Positions 10,929 through 19,630 of a stretch of DNA of 64,000 bases are shown in pieces. Location of the stretch: assembly GCA_963777595.1 (NCBI GenBank), contig CAVZRE010000066.1:62001-126000 (forward strand), given 5' to 3'. Numbering within the stretch: position 1 is the first letter of the stretch; every line of letters starts with the position of its first letter. The notes under the pieces were generated by a model. It was not told the origin of the DNA. It did no database searches and saw nothing but the letters and a program-made list of their open reading frames with translations. This DNA is from CAVVFX01 sp963777595 (GTDB lineage: Bacteria > Acidobacteriota > Terriglobia > Bryobacterales > Bryobacteraceae). The position numbers and the translations under genes were made by a program.

Positions 10929-13138
10929 AGCTGTTTCAGGAGTTGTTCGAGGTTGCGATCGGGTGCTAATCGCTCTGCCGCTCTGAGGTGCGGAATCGCT
11001 TCCTGGGTGCGGCCCGTGTTGGCCAGCGCGACTCCCAGGTTGTAATGCGCGTCAGCGTAGTCCGGATTGAGCCGTAGCGCGGCCTGGAAATGGCTGATGG
11101 CTTCCGGTAATCTTGCCGGAAAGTTGGTCAATGCGAAGCCCAGATTGTTCTGCGCCTCCGCGTTCGCCGGATTGAGCCGCACGGCCGCTTCAAAGTGAGC
11201 AACCGCGTCAGGCAGCCTGCCAGGCGCCTTAGCCAACGCAAGCGCCAGATTGTACTGTGTGTCCGCGGAGTTTGGATCCTGCCGCAGCACAGCTTCATAC
11301 TGCGCGATCGCGTCAGGTAAATGCGCTGGATCATTGGCCATTGCGACGCCCAGATTGTTTCGCGCTTCCTGATTGTTTGGCTGGAGGCGGAGAGCTGTCT
11401 GGTATTCGGCGATGGCCTCGGGCAGCCGGCCCGGAATTGCTGCCAGGGCAGTCCCAAGATCGTCGTGAAACCCGGCTGAATCGGGCTGAAGATTTAGGGC
11501 GACTTGAAACTGCTCGACGGCTTCCGGGAAGCGTCCTGCCTTCGCCAGCGCAGTGCCTAGATGATCGTGCGCATCGGCGAAGCCTGGCTCAAGGCGTACC
11601 GCCTCCTGGCCTTCGTCGATAGCCTCCGGAAGCCCGCCGGGAACCTTCTGCAACGCGCTGCTCAAGTTGGAGTGCGGAATCGGCAAATCGTTATCGATGC
11701 GCAGCGCCGCGCGATATTCGGCAATGGCATCCGGCAGATGGCCGGGCCTCTTAGAAAAGGCGTTGCCTAAATCGGTGTGGGCGCCGGTCGAAGCCGGATT
11801 GATTTGCAGCGCCGCCTCTAGATGGGCGACGGCGTCGGGCAACCGGCCGGGAAGTTCCAGCAGGGCATCTCCCAGATTATGTTGCGCGACGTCGTTGCGC
11901 GTCGTGACGTCGACGGCGTGTTGGAATAAAGATTCACTGTCACGCCAGTATTGAGTCTGCCGCCAAGTAAGCACCGCACAGGCGAGGCAGGCCAGTGCAG
12001 CCGTCGCGAACATGGCTGGTCTCAGCTGCGGCCTCGCGGCGAGGAGATCCGCCGCGCCCCAGACCAGCATGATCGTCAGGCCGATCATCGGGACATACAT
12101 GTACCGGTCGGCTCGGGCTTGTCCTCCAACCTGGATGATGCCGATTACGGGAGCCAGTGTCAGCAGGTACCACAACCATCCGATGGCCAAGTAAGTATAA
12201 CGGGAAAACCAGTGCACCACAGCTGTCGAGATACCGGCAAGTACGATTGCAGCGAGAAGAGCTTGCCAAACCAGGGAGCCGGCAGGATAGGGATAGAACA
12301 CTGCCAGGCCAGAGGGCCAAAACGTTGTGGCGATGTAGACGACGTAAGAAGTCAGAGCATTCTCGATGCGCACGTCAAGAGGAATGGCGCTGAACGTTTT
12401 GACCGCTCCGCTCGATTGCTGTACCAGATAAGTCGCGATCGCCGCGGCGCCCGAGAGCGCAAAGAAGGGAGCTTTTTCCCAGAGGAGTTGCCTTCCCGAG
12501 GTTGTGCGGCTGCGGCGGAGCGGCCAGACGTCCAGCAGTAATAACAAAAACGGCAGGGTCACGATCATCGGTTTGGACATCAGGCCCAGGCAGAATGCGG
12601 CTAAAGAAACGCGTCTCCGACCGTCCGCCCAAGCCCAAAGGGAAAGCATCCAGAAAAACGTACATAAGACGTCCTTACGTTCCGATACCCATGCGACGGA
12701 TTCGACGTGGAGCGGGTGTAGCGCGAAGAAGAACGCGACGATGGCGCTTGGCCATTGGGTCCGCGTGGCGCGATGCAGGAAAGCAAACAGCAGTAAGGTG
12801 GAAAACGCGTGGAGAAGCGCGTTCTCCAGATGCGGCCAGCCACTTTGCATGCCGAACAATTGCACGTCGAGCAGCTGCGACAGGCGGGTCATGGGAAACC
12901 AGTTGGCTCCCTCGCCGGAGGTCAGCGCCCAACGGATTCCGGAGGAAGTTAAACCTTCCAGGACGTGAGGATTGTGGCTGAAGTAAAAGGGGTCGTCATA
13001 ATTGATGAAAGCGAAGTGAGAGACGCAGCCATACACAGCAAGCGTGAGGCAGAATAACGCCAGATAGAACCACGGTGAGGCGAAGGCGGCGGTCTGTGAA
13101 GCAGACGTCTTCGCGCGCGTTCGAACCTTTTTCTTCAC
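10913..13138 (-). CDS. Polytopic membrane protein with C-terminal TPR repeats (TMTC/PMT-like)
   Basis: This 741-residue protein has about ten to twelve hydrophobic segments in the first 410 residues, including the conserved loop HPLHVESVAWVSERKDVL typical of TMTC-like/protein O-mannosyltransferase-related proteins. A tail of about nine tetratricopeptide repeats follows. The repeats have a 35-residue period with a recurring PGRLPDA/EAI turn, against 34 in standard TPRs. The likely role is membrane-bound glycosyl transfer from a lipid donor with TPR-mediated partner binding, but activity is inferred only from family resemblance. The start is a GTG at 13138 that directly abuts the stop codon of the upstream peptidoglycan-binding gene, which implies translational coupling. 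Confidence 0.8.
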   Translation of the reverse strand: MKKKVRTRAKTSASQTAAFASPWFYLALFCLTLAVYGCVSHFAFINYDDPFYFSHNPHVLEGLTSSGIRWALTSGEGANWFPMTRLSQLLDVQLFGMQSGWPHLENALLHAFSTLLLFAFLHRATRTQWPSAIVAFFFALHPLHVESVAWVSERKDVLCTFFWMLSLWAWADGRRRVSLAAFCLGLMSKPMIVTLPFLLLLLDVWPLRRSRTTSGRQLLWEKAPFFALSGAAAIATYLVQQSSGAVKTFSAIPLDVRIENALTSYVVYIATTFWPSGLAVFYPYPAGSLVWQALLAAIVLAGISTAVVHWFSRYTYLAIGWLWYLLTLAPVIGIIQVGGQARADRYMYVPMIGLTIMLVWGAADLLAARPQLRPAMFATAALACLACAVLTWRQTQYWRDSESLFQHAVDVTTRNDVAQHNLGDALLELPGRLPDAVAHLEAALQINPASTGAHTDLGNAFSKRPGHLPDAIAEYRAALRIDNDLPIPHSNLSSALQKVPGGLPEAIDEGQEAVRLEPGFADAHDHLGTALAKAGRFPEAVEQFQVALNLQPDSAGFHDDLGTALAAIPGRLPEAIAEYQTALRLQPNNQEARNNLGVAMANDPAHLPDAIAQYEAVLRQDPNSADTQYNLALALAKAPGRLPDAVAHFEAAVRLNPANAEAQNNLGFALTNFPARLPEAISHFQAALRLNPDYADAHYNLGVALANTGRTQEAIPHLRAAERLAPDRNLEQLLKQLGAAQ

Positions 13139-13756
13139 TTACTGCAGAGGTGTGCTTTCGTTACCCGGATTGGCGCTCAGGCTGGCCGTAGGATTTGGCT
13201 GCAACAAACCTGTCTCCTGGGGCTTGGGGCCTAAGCCTAACAAACCCAGACTTCGGGCGGTGAGTTTTCCGGTAGGATCGAGATTCTTGTCCTTTTGAAA
13301 CCGCTGCATGGCGTCGATGGAATCTTTATCCCAGACCCCCGTCGAAGGCGTTTTCAGGTAGCCTTGAGCCGCTAGAGCATCCTGGATCTCCCGATACCGG
13401 TCGGCAGTCGGGACCGCCTGCTGGACTGGGGACTGGCGGACCGGGCGACTGTAGCTCGCATATCGATTCCTGGGCGGCGTCCGATAGCCGACAGCGGGAT
13501 GTCCGGTGGTTGCACGAGTCGCTGTCGCATGCACCGCAACTGGACGGTTTGCAGCCGGGCGAACGGCAGTTGGGCTTGCCACGACCGGTTTGGCGTTAGG
13601 AGCAGTTTTTTTCGCGACAACCTTTTGCGTCGCATTTTTCGACGCAGGGGAGGGTGCGGTTTTGGAGGGCGCAGCGGCCTTCTTCTGAGGCGGGGTGGCT
13701 TCGAGAGCCAAGCCCGCGACGAGACAGCAGGTAAGGGCGGCGAAAAGTTGTTTCAT
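13139..13756 (-). CDS. Exported peptidoglycan-binding domain protein
   Basis: From the ATG at 13756 the product is 205 residues: a signal peptide (MKQLFAALTCCLVAGLAL), a long Lys/Ala/Pro/Thr-rich low-complexity linker typical of wall-spanning proteins, and a C-terminal PG_binding_1 repeat (YREIQDALAAQGYLK, GVWDKDSIDAMQRFQ, LTARSLGLLGLG). It should bind peptidoglycan in the periplasm; no catalytic domain is present. The open frame extends upstream to 13867, but the signal peptide argues for the internal ATG. That ATG sits directly after a terminator-like hairpin and T-run and has no visible Shine-Dalgarno sequence. Its stop codon abuts the GTG of the TPR membrane gene. Confidence 0.75.
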   Translation of the reverse strand: MKQLFAALTCCLVAGLALEATPPQKKAAAPSKTAPSPASKNATQKVVAKKTAPNAKPVVASPTAVRPAANRPVAVHATATRATTGHPAVGYRTPPRNRYASYSRPVRQSPVQQAVPTADRYREIQDALAAQGYLKTPSTGVWDKDSIDAMQRFQKDKNLDPTGKLTARSLGLLGLGPKPQETGLLQPNPTASLSANPGNESTPLQ

Positions 13757-13785
13757 AAAAAAAAGGACGCGGCTTGCGGGCCGCG
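13757..13785 (-). terminator. Rho-independent terminator/attenuator after htrA-like gene
   Basis: Read on the minus strand this is a perfect 6-bp GC stem (CGCGGC/GCCGCG, 6-base loop) followed by TCC and eight T residues, 30 bases after the HtrA stop codon. The last T directly precedes the ATG of the peptidoglycan-binding protein gene, so it may act as a terminator for htrA and an attenuator for the two downstream genes. Confidence 0.7.
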
Positions 13786-13814
13786 CCCCAATCCACCGAC
13801 AATTGTACTTCAAC

Positions 13815-15422
13815 TCATTGCGTGCTGCCGAGTTCACCCGCCAGGAATAAAGGTTGCCATTCGGCACCGCGTCCCGATGACCTCATAATCCGGAAGGCTA
13901 CGGAGTCCCCGTTTTTCAGCGTCTTTTGAATGCGCTGCACATCTTCGATGGTGCTTACCGACTGACGGTTGATGGCGGTGATCACATCGTTCTTCCGCAA
14001 ACCGATATCTTCGGCGAACGATCCAGGCTCAACAGAATCGACCAACACACCGCCAGTACCGTTGAATCCGAGATTCTGTTTCAATCCCGGCGTTAAGGCG
14101 CCGATGCCAATTCCGAACTTGGCATTGGTACTCGTTCCGCCCTCATCATCTTTGGGCGCGATATTCTTGCCGAGTTCTTCGGGGAACACTTTCGCCCGGT
14201 CGCCAACTGTCACGTTCAAGGACTGCTGCTTGCCGTCGCGAAGGATGGAGAGCGTAACCGAGTTTCCAACCGGAGTTTCGGCGACCTCATCGATCAGATC
14301 CTGTCCCTTCTTGATCGGCTTGCCGTTGACGGCGGTAACAACATCCTCAGCCTTGACACCGGCTTTTTCCGCAGGACCGCCCGGTTGTATGCCTTCGACA
14401 AACACGCCAAGCTTCGCGCCGTAGGCTTTGAGAAGATCGCCGTTATTCTCCGCCGGGAAACGAATCCCAATGGATCCACGGGTGACGTGCCCAGTCTTAA
14501 TGATCTGGTTGTAAACTTTCACGGCCGTGTTAATCGGCATGGCAAAGCCAATTCCTTGATTTCCGCCGCTCTGGCTCGCAATCATGGTATTGATACCGAT
14601 TACTTCGCCTCGAATGTTCAGCAGCGGGCCGCCACTGTTGCCGGGGTTAATTGCGGCGTCCGTTTGCAGAAAGTGTTGGAAAGAGGTGGTATCGCCCGGC
14701 ATGTCGCGCTCTTTGGCGCTGATGATTCCAGCCGTCACAGTCTCATTCAGCCCGAACGGGGAGCCGATGGCAATCGCCCAATCTCCCACTTGGATGGCGT
14801 CCGAGTTGCCGATGGCTGCGGCCGTCAAGTTGCCTTTTTCAACTTTCACTATCGCCAGATCCGTAAGGGGATCCGTGCCGATTACGTGCGCATCATATTC
14901 AGTGTCTTCATTGGTGAACTTTACCCGGATGCGGGTAGCCTTTTCCACCACATGATTGTTGGTCAGAATGTAGCCGTTCTTATCGACTACAACACCCGAG
15001 CCCAAGCTGGCTTGGCGTTGGGGCCCCTGTGGGGACTCGGATGACGGACCATTTGGCCCACCGAAGAAGCGCTGGAAGAAATCCTGCATGCTTCCGTCGT
15101 CTTCGCCGCTGCCCGAGTCAGGGCTAGGAGTGCGGCGGCGCTGTCCATTCTTGCGGGCAGAAGTTGCCGGCTTTTCGATGTACTCCGTCGAAATATTCAC
15201 GACAGAAGGTTCGACCATCTTGGCTATGGTCGCAAATGAATTCTGTAATTGCACCGGGTTGGGAACAGTGAGAGCCGTGGCCCCAGGTGCCGCTACCTGA
15301 TCCTTGGCGGCCTTCACGCCGGTATTCAGGACGGTACCGATCAGAATACCGATCGCCAGCGTGAAAAGAACCAGAGCAAACGATAAGAACTTCTGCTTAC
15401 GCAAACTATCGAAAAAGGTCAT
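13815..15422 (-). CDS. HtrA/DegQ-type periplasmic serine protease with two PDZ domains
   Basis: This 535-residue protein has one N-terminal membrane anchor (FALVLFTLAIGILIGTVL), a linker, a trypsin-like protease domain with the full triad (His in LTNNHVVEKAT, Asp in DPLTDLAIVKV, Ser in INPGNSGGPLL), and two PDZ domains (first around 300-400, second near 430-520 with VLVDSVEPGSFAEDIGL and DVITAINRQSV). It is expected to degrade or chaperone misfolded envelope proteins. A Ser/Gly/Asp-rich insert precedes the catalytic His, as in DegP LA loops. It is upstream of, and co-directional with, the peptidoglycan-binding and TPR genes but separated from them by a strong terminator-like hairpin. Confidence 0.93.
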   Translation of the reverse strand: MTFFDSLRKQKFLSFALVLFTLAIGILIGTVLNTGVKAAKDQVAAPGATALTVPNPVQLQNSFATIAKMVEPSVVNISTEYIEKPATSARKNGQRRRTPSPDSGSGEDDGSMQDFFQRFFGGPNGPSSESPQGPQRQASLGSGVVVDKNGYILTNNHVVEKATRIRVKFTNEDTEYDAHVIGTDPLTDLAIVKVEKGNLTAAAIGNSDAIQVGDWAIAIGSPFGLNETVTAGIISAKERDMPGDTTSFQHFLQTDAAINPGNSGGPLLNIRGEVIGINTMIASQSGGNQGIGFAMPINTAVKVYNQIIKTGHVTRGSIGIRFPAENNGDLLKAYGAKLGVFVEGIQPGGPAEKAGVKAEDVVTAVNGKPIKKGQDLIDEVAETPVGNSVTLSILRDGKQQSLNVTVGDRAKVFPEELGKNIAPKDDEGGTSTNAKFGIGIGALTPGLKQNLGFNGTGGVLVDSVEPGSFAEDIGLRKNDVITAINRQSVSTIEDVQRIQKTLKNGDSVAFRIMRSSGRGAEWQPLFLAGELGSTQ

Positions 15423-15711
15423 ACGCCATAAACTCCTTCTGCCTGTCGCAAATCACCCACATTATACCTCTGGTGTCGATGTACTAACTTGTGGATGCTG
15501 AATGTCATCTACACGTTTCACTTCTACCCGCAAAATGCCTTTAAGATCAAAGCGGCACTGCTAGCGGTTCCAACGCCAGGCGGGGTCGCGGTTGTATAGC
15601 GCTGCGCCCCAGTTTCCAGCCAAACAAAGTTGACGAAAGCGCAGAGCGCTGCGGTTACTTCCCGCCAAACCGCGGGCCATTCGAAGCTGATACCGTATCC
15701 CAAAGCTACTC
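15423..15711. other. Intergenic stretch, no feature recognised
   Basis: The bases between the HtrA start and the orphan coding fragment at 15712 show no convincing ORF, RNA gene or repeat. The htrA promoter is presumably in the first 100 bases. Confidence 0.4.
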
Positions 15712-15890
15712 TTACCTCAGTGCCGCCACATCTAGAATGGTGAACCGATCTCCGCGGTTCACTTGCAAGTGATGATCCTGAAGGGTCATCAGAGTCAATC
15801 CAAAGGTGGCGGGAAATACACCCGCGAGTTCGAGTTGGTCCCCATCCAAGTTAAAGACGGCGGCGCCGGTCAAAGGTACCGTTGAAAGAG
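15712..15890 (-). pseudogene. Orphan C-terminal coding fragment of unknown family
   Basis: On the minus strand an open frame without a start codon reads LLLLLKLALSTVPLTGAAV and continues through LAGVFPATFGLTL, then LQVNRGDRFTILDV, to the TAA at 15712. The composition is protein-like and unlike random GC-rich sequence. It starts inside or just after the M20 peptidase stop region and has no ATG, so it looks like the remaining end of a deleted or broken gene. I do not recognise the family; it could also be a chance open frame. Confidence 0.3.
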
Positions 15891-15922
15891 CTAGTTTCAG
15901 TAGTAGGAGAAGACTTGGACAC

Positions 15923-17155
15923 TCATCCGCGAAGCAGCAGTGCGAGGGTTAGAAACACTCGTTTCAGGCCCAGGTCCCGGCCGTCCGGGTTAAACCACTC
16001 ATCCGGCGTATGCGCGCCGCCGCCATGTCCGCCGGCTCCAATGGAGAGAGCGGGAATTCCCATGGATAGAGGGATGTTGGCATCGGTCGAGGAGCATTCG
16101 ATACGTGAGCGAATGCCGAGATGGGCATCGACGGCCCGGACGTAGCTCAATATGGCGGCATTCTCCGGCAGGCGTGCCGCCGGCCGGGAACCCAGTTCCT
16201 TGATCTTGGCGGTGACTTTGGCTCCAGTCGCGCGCTGGTTTTCCACCTCCTGCGCCCTCTCGACGGCAGCGTAAAGAAGTTGCACCGCGTCGTCGATCCG
16301 TGAATTATCTTCGGAGCGAATGTCCACTTTGGCCCGGGCCGATGTGGCGATGGCGTTGATGCTGGTACCGCCCTCCACCGTGCTGACGCTGGCAGTCGAT
16401 CGGGGCCCGGCCATGCGCGCAAGAGGGGCGGTCGCATCGGCGAAGAGTGTGACGGCGCGGGTCAAAGCGTGGACGGGATTGGCGATGCCGAAATCGCTCC
16501 AGCTGTGTCCGCCGGGTCCGGTAAAGGAAATTTCGAACCGGCGGCTGCCGAGCGCGTTGGTGGTGATGTGGTCGATGCCCGCGCCGTCCAGCACCAGAAA
16601 AGAGGGCGACCGGCGGATCAACGGCGAGTGTTTACAGAGGTGGCGCATGCCGCTCAAATTGCCCTCGCCTTCTTCGCCGACGTTAGCCGCGAACACCAGT
16701 TCGCGCCCCTGGTCCCCGAATGGAGAAACGGCCTTCACCGCAGCGGCCAGAGCGAGCAGCGCGGTGAGTCCGGCGCCGTTGTCGGCGACTCCGGGTCCGC
16801 GAAATTTACCTTCACCGTCGAGAAAGATGTCTTCTTTGGAGCGCGGCGCGAGAACGGTGTCGAGATGGGCGGTGACGACTACGCAATCGAGTTCCGGATG
16901 GGGTTGAGGCGCTGCCGTGACGTTGCCGGCGCGATCGATCTGCGCGTCGCATCCGAAAGAGCGAAATTGCGCCGCAACCCAGTGGGCGCGCTCCCCTTCG
17001 AGGAAAGTCGGGGAAGGAATGCGGCAGAGCTGCAAGTGGATCTCGTTGATCCATTGCTTTTCGCGGGTGAACCACTGCAGCGCCTCGCGTACACCACGGG
17101 ATTCCGAGAGGTTGCGCACCATCGCCCCGGGAGTCGCCGTATTCGCCGCCATCAT
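15923..17155 (-). CDS. M20-family metallopeptidase (peptidase T-like)
   Basis: This 410-residue dinuclear zinc peptidase carries the expected ligands: His in VVVTAHLDTVL, the shared Asp in GVADNGAGLTALLAL, the Glu-Glu pair in FAANVGEEGEGNLSG, Asp in FLVLDGAG, and a C-terminal His in SIGAGGHGGGAHTPDEW. The dimerisation (lid) domain lies between, around 205-320 (SFTGPGGHSWSDFG). No signal peptide is visible, so it is probably a cytoplasmic tripeptidase or aminoacylase-like enzyme. It is divergent from the esterase gene at 17339, leaving about 180 bases for both promoters. Confidence 0.88.
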   Translation of the reverse strand: MMAANTATPGAMVRNLSESRGVREALQWFTREKQWINEIHLQLCRIPSPTFLEGERAHWVAAQFRSFGCDAQIDRAGNVTAAPQPHPELDCVVVTAHLDTVLAPRSKEDIFLDGEGKFRGPGVADNGAGLTALLALAAAVKAVSPFGDQGRELVFAANVGEEGEGNLSGMRHLCKHSPLIRRSPSFLVLDGAGIDHITTNALGSRRFEISFTGPGGHSWSDFGIANPVHALTRAVTLFADATAPLARMAGPRSTASVSTVEGGTSINAIATSARAKVDIRSEDNSRIDDAVQLLYAAVERAQEVENQRATGAKVTAKIKELGSRPAARLPENAAILSYVRAVDAHLGIRSRIECSSTDANIPLSMGIPALSIGAGGHGGGAHTPDEWFNPDGRDLGLKRVFLTLALLLRG

Positions 17156-17338
17156 ATCGAGTGTAGCGTGTGGGGCTTCCCGCGAGCACTGGAGCCTGGG
17201 GACGGCCCCGAGGCAATCGGACTTCAGATGCCGAGATCGCCGCTCGCCAGGGAATGGCTTATCGATGCTCTTGTCGTGCGGGCTTGTCGTACGCGACCTT
17301 CTCGCCAGCAGCCAATATTGATCGTATAAACTACTCCC

Positions 17339-19567
17339 ATGACGCGACGCGACTTACTGAGAGGGACGATGACTTCGATAGCGCTGCGCAGCCTGAATGC
17401 GGCAACGCCGGGCGACGTGTTGCCCTCCACACAGGCCTTAACCTGGGGCGGCGACCTTTCGGTGAAGATGATGGACGGCGCGCACCGCTTCGTGGAGCGC
17501 AAGATCGCCGAGTCTCTTGAGTCACGCAGACAATTTTGGAGTCGCAATTCCTCGTCGAAGGCGGCTTATGAGGGCTCAGTTCAGTCCAACCGCGAGCGTT
17601 TTCGCAAAATCATCGGCGTGGTCGATCCCCGCTTGCCGGCTGAGATGCAGCGTGTTGCTGTCGACGACGATCCGGAGATCATTGCGGAGACAAGCCGCTA
17701 CCAGATGTTCCAGGTGCGCTGGCCGGTTCTCGATGGAGTTTTTGGCGAAGGGGTGTTGTTGCAACCCAAATCCCCGCCGATGGGCTATGTTGTGGTTCTG
17801 CACGATCCCGGCGAGACTAACCGGGATGGACCCGCGGGAGGATTGGCAGAGGCCGGCTTCGAAGTGCTTGTGCCGCTGCTGATCGATCGGATGCCGGAAC
17901 CCAAGACGAAAGACCAGTCGCATCGCGAGTGGATTTACCGCCAGGCTTTTCAGATGGGTCGTCATGTGATCGGGTACGAGGTCCAGAAAGTGTTGGCGGC
18001 CGTGGACTGGTTTTTGCAGAAAGCTCCAGGTGCGAAAATCGGCGTCGCCGGCTATGGCGAAGGTGGGCTGCTCGCCCTCTACTCCGCCGCCGCCGATGCG
18101 CGGATCGATGCGGCTCTGGTAAGCGGCTATTTCGACTCGCGCCAGAACGTCTGGTCGGAGCCGATTGAGCGCAACGTTTGGGGATTGCTGCACGAGTTCG
18201 GCGATGCGGAACTCGCGTCTCTGATTGCGCCGCGTGGTGTAGTGATCGAATATAGCAAAGGTCCTGAGGTCACCAATCAAAAGGGCGAACTGAAGACGCC
18301 GGCCTTCGAGAGCGTCAAGGCTGAGTTCGAGCGAATGGACGGGCTGGTGAGCCGATCTTTCCAGAAGCGCGAGTTGGTGCGCGGAGGACCCTGGTCGCAC
18401 GAAGCTCTCGGCATTTTCGCGGGGCAGCTGGGAGTGCAAGCCATGGTGAAAGTCCCGGGCGAGATACCTGTAGACAGGCGTAAATCGCTGCATCCGTCTG
18501 AACAGCAGCAGCGCCAAGTGGACGAACTGGAGCGGCACGTTCAGGCACTGGTGCGCGGCTCGGCCCACGTGCGCGAGAAATTCTATCTGCACAAGGTTGC
18601 GCCCGAACTCGCGGACGACACCTGGAACACGGACTCAACGCGTCCCATTCGCGATCTTAAGAAATTTGTCGAAGCATCCAAGTGGTATCGCAACTATTTC
18701 CACGAAGAAATTTTGGGCCGGTTTGACGAGCCGCCCTTACCGCCGAATGCCCGCACGCGTCGCATTTATGACCACGAGAAATGGATCGGCTACGAAGTCG
18801 TGCTAGACGTCTTTCCAGAGCTATTCGCATGGGGTATCTTATGCATTCCGCGGGATATCGGGCCTGGCGAACGGCGTCCGGTGGTGGTATGCCAGCACGG
18901 ACGCAATGGTGTTCCGAAAGAGACAGTGGAAGGCGACAATCACTATTATCACGACTTTGCCGCGAAACTTGCGGAACAAGGCTTCGTTACGTTCGCGCCG
19001 CACAATTTGTATCGGGGCGAGGACCGCTATCGCTATTTGAGCCGAAAAGCCAACGGGATCAAGGCGTCATTATTCTCATTTATCCTTGCGCAGCATGCCC
19101 AACTGCTGCGCTGGCTGGCTACGCTCAATTTCGTTGATCCGAAACGCATCGCATTCTATGGCCTCAGCTACGGAGGTGAGACTGCGGTCCGCGTGCCGAC
19201 CGTCTTACAGGGGTACGCGCTCTCAATCTGTTCGGGCGATTTCAATTCCTGGACGGAGAAGGTTGCCGCGACAGACCAGAAGTTCAGCTTCATGTATTCC
19301 ATCGAATGGGAGATGCCGTACTTCAACATGGGCAGCACTTTCGACTACGCCGAGATGACTTACCTGATGCTGCCGCGGCCGTTTATGGTGGAGCGCGGTC
19401 ATGACGACCGTGTGGGACGCGACGAATGGGTTGCCCACGAGTATGCGAAGGTGCGCTGGATCTACGCCGAGTTCGGAATAGAAGACAAGACCGAGATCGA
19501 ATATTTCAGCGGAGGACACACCATCCACGGAGTCGGCACTTTCGCGTTCCTGAAGAAGCACCTGTAG
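17339..19567 (+). CDS. Two-domain alpha/beta hydrolase (acetyl-xylan-esterase/dienelactone-hydrolase type), exported
   Basis: This 742-residue protein starts with a Tat-like leader (MTRRDLLRGTMTSIALRS). It appears to contain two alpha/beta-hydrolase modules. In the first the nucleophile elbow reads GVAGYGEGGLLALYSAA, with Glu where Ser is expected. In the second it is canonical, FYGLSYGGETAV, followed by an acid/His region (DDRVGRDEWV and SGGHTIHGVG). Catalysis should therefore reside in the C-terminal half, and the N-terminal copy may be structural. The likely substrate is an acylated polysaccharide or other ester. It is convergent with the sulfatase gene. Confidence 0.8.
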   Translation: MTRRDLLRGTMTSIALRSLNAATPGDVLPSTQALTWGGDLSVKMMDGAHRFVERKIAESLESRRQFWSRNSSSKAAYEGSVQSNRERFRKIIGVVDPRLPAEMQRVAVDDDPEIIAETSRYQMFQVRWPVLDGVFGEGVLLQPKSPPMGYVVVLHDPGETNRDGPAGGLAEAGFEVLVPLLIDRMPEPKTKDQSHREWIYRQAFQMGRHVIGYEVQKVLAAVDWFLQKAPGAKIGVAGYGEGGLLALYSAAADARIDAALVSGYFDSRQNVWSEPIERNVWGLLHEFGDAELASLIAPRGVVIEYSKGPEVTNQKGELKTPAFESVKAEFERMDGLVSRSFQKRELVRGGPWSHEALGIFAGQLGVQAMVKVPGEIPVDRRKSLHPSEQQQRQVDELERHVQALVRGSAHVREKFYLHKVAPELADDTWNTDSTRPIRDLKKFVEASKWYRNYFHEEILGRFDEPPLPPNARTRRIYDHEKWIGYEVVLDVFPELFAWGILCIPRDIGPGERRPVVVCQHGRNGVPKETVEGDNHYYHDFAAKLAEQGFVTFAPHNLYRGEDRYRYLSRKANGIKASLFSFILAQHAQLLRWLATLNFVDPKRIAFYGLSYGGETAVRVPTVLQGYALSICSGDFNSWTEKVAATDQKFSFMYSIEWEMPYFNMGSTFDYAEMTYLMLPRPFMVERGHDDRVGRDEWVAHEYAKVRWIYAEFGIEDKTEIEYFSGGHTIHGVGTFAFLKKHL

Positions 19568-19630
19568 GGGGGATAACAGGTTGCGTCCTTCCTGGCCGCA
19601 GTCCAAGGCCCAGAAATAGAGGTTTGTCAG

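Noticed and set aside
10913..12000. Tandem DNA repeats or a CRISPR-like array
   Set aside because: The periodicity of about 105 bases is explained by TPR codons; there are no identical repeats with unique spacers.
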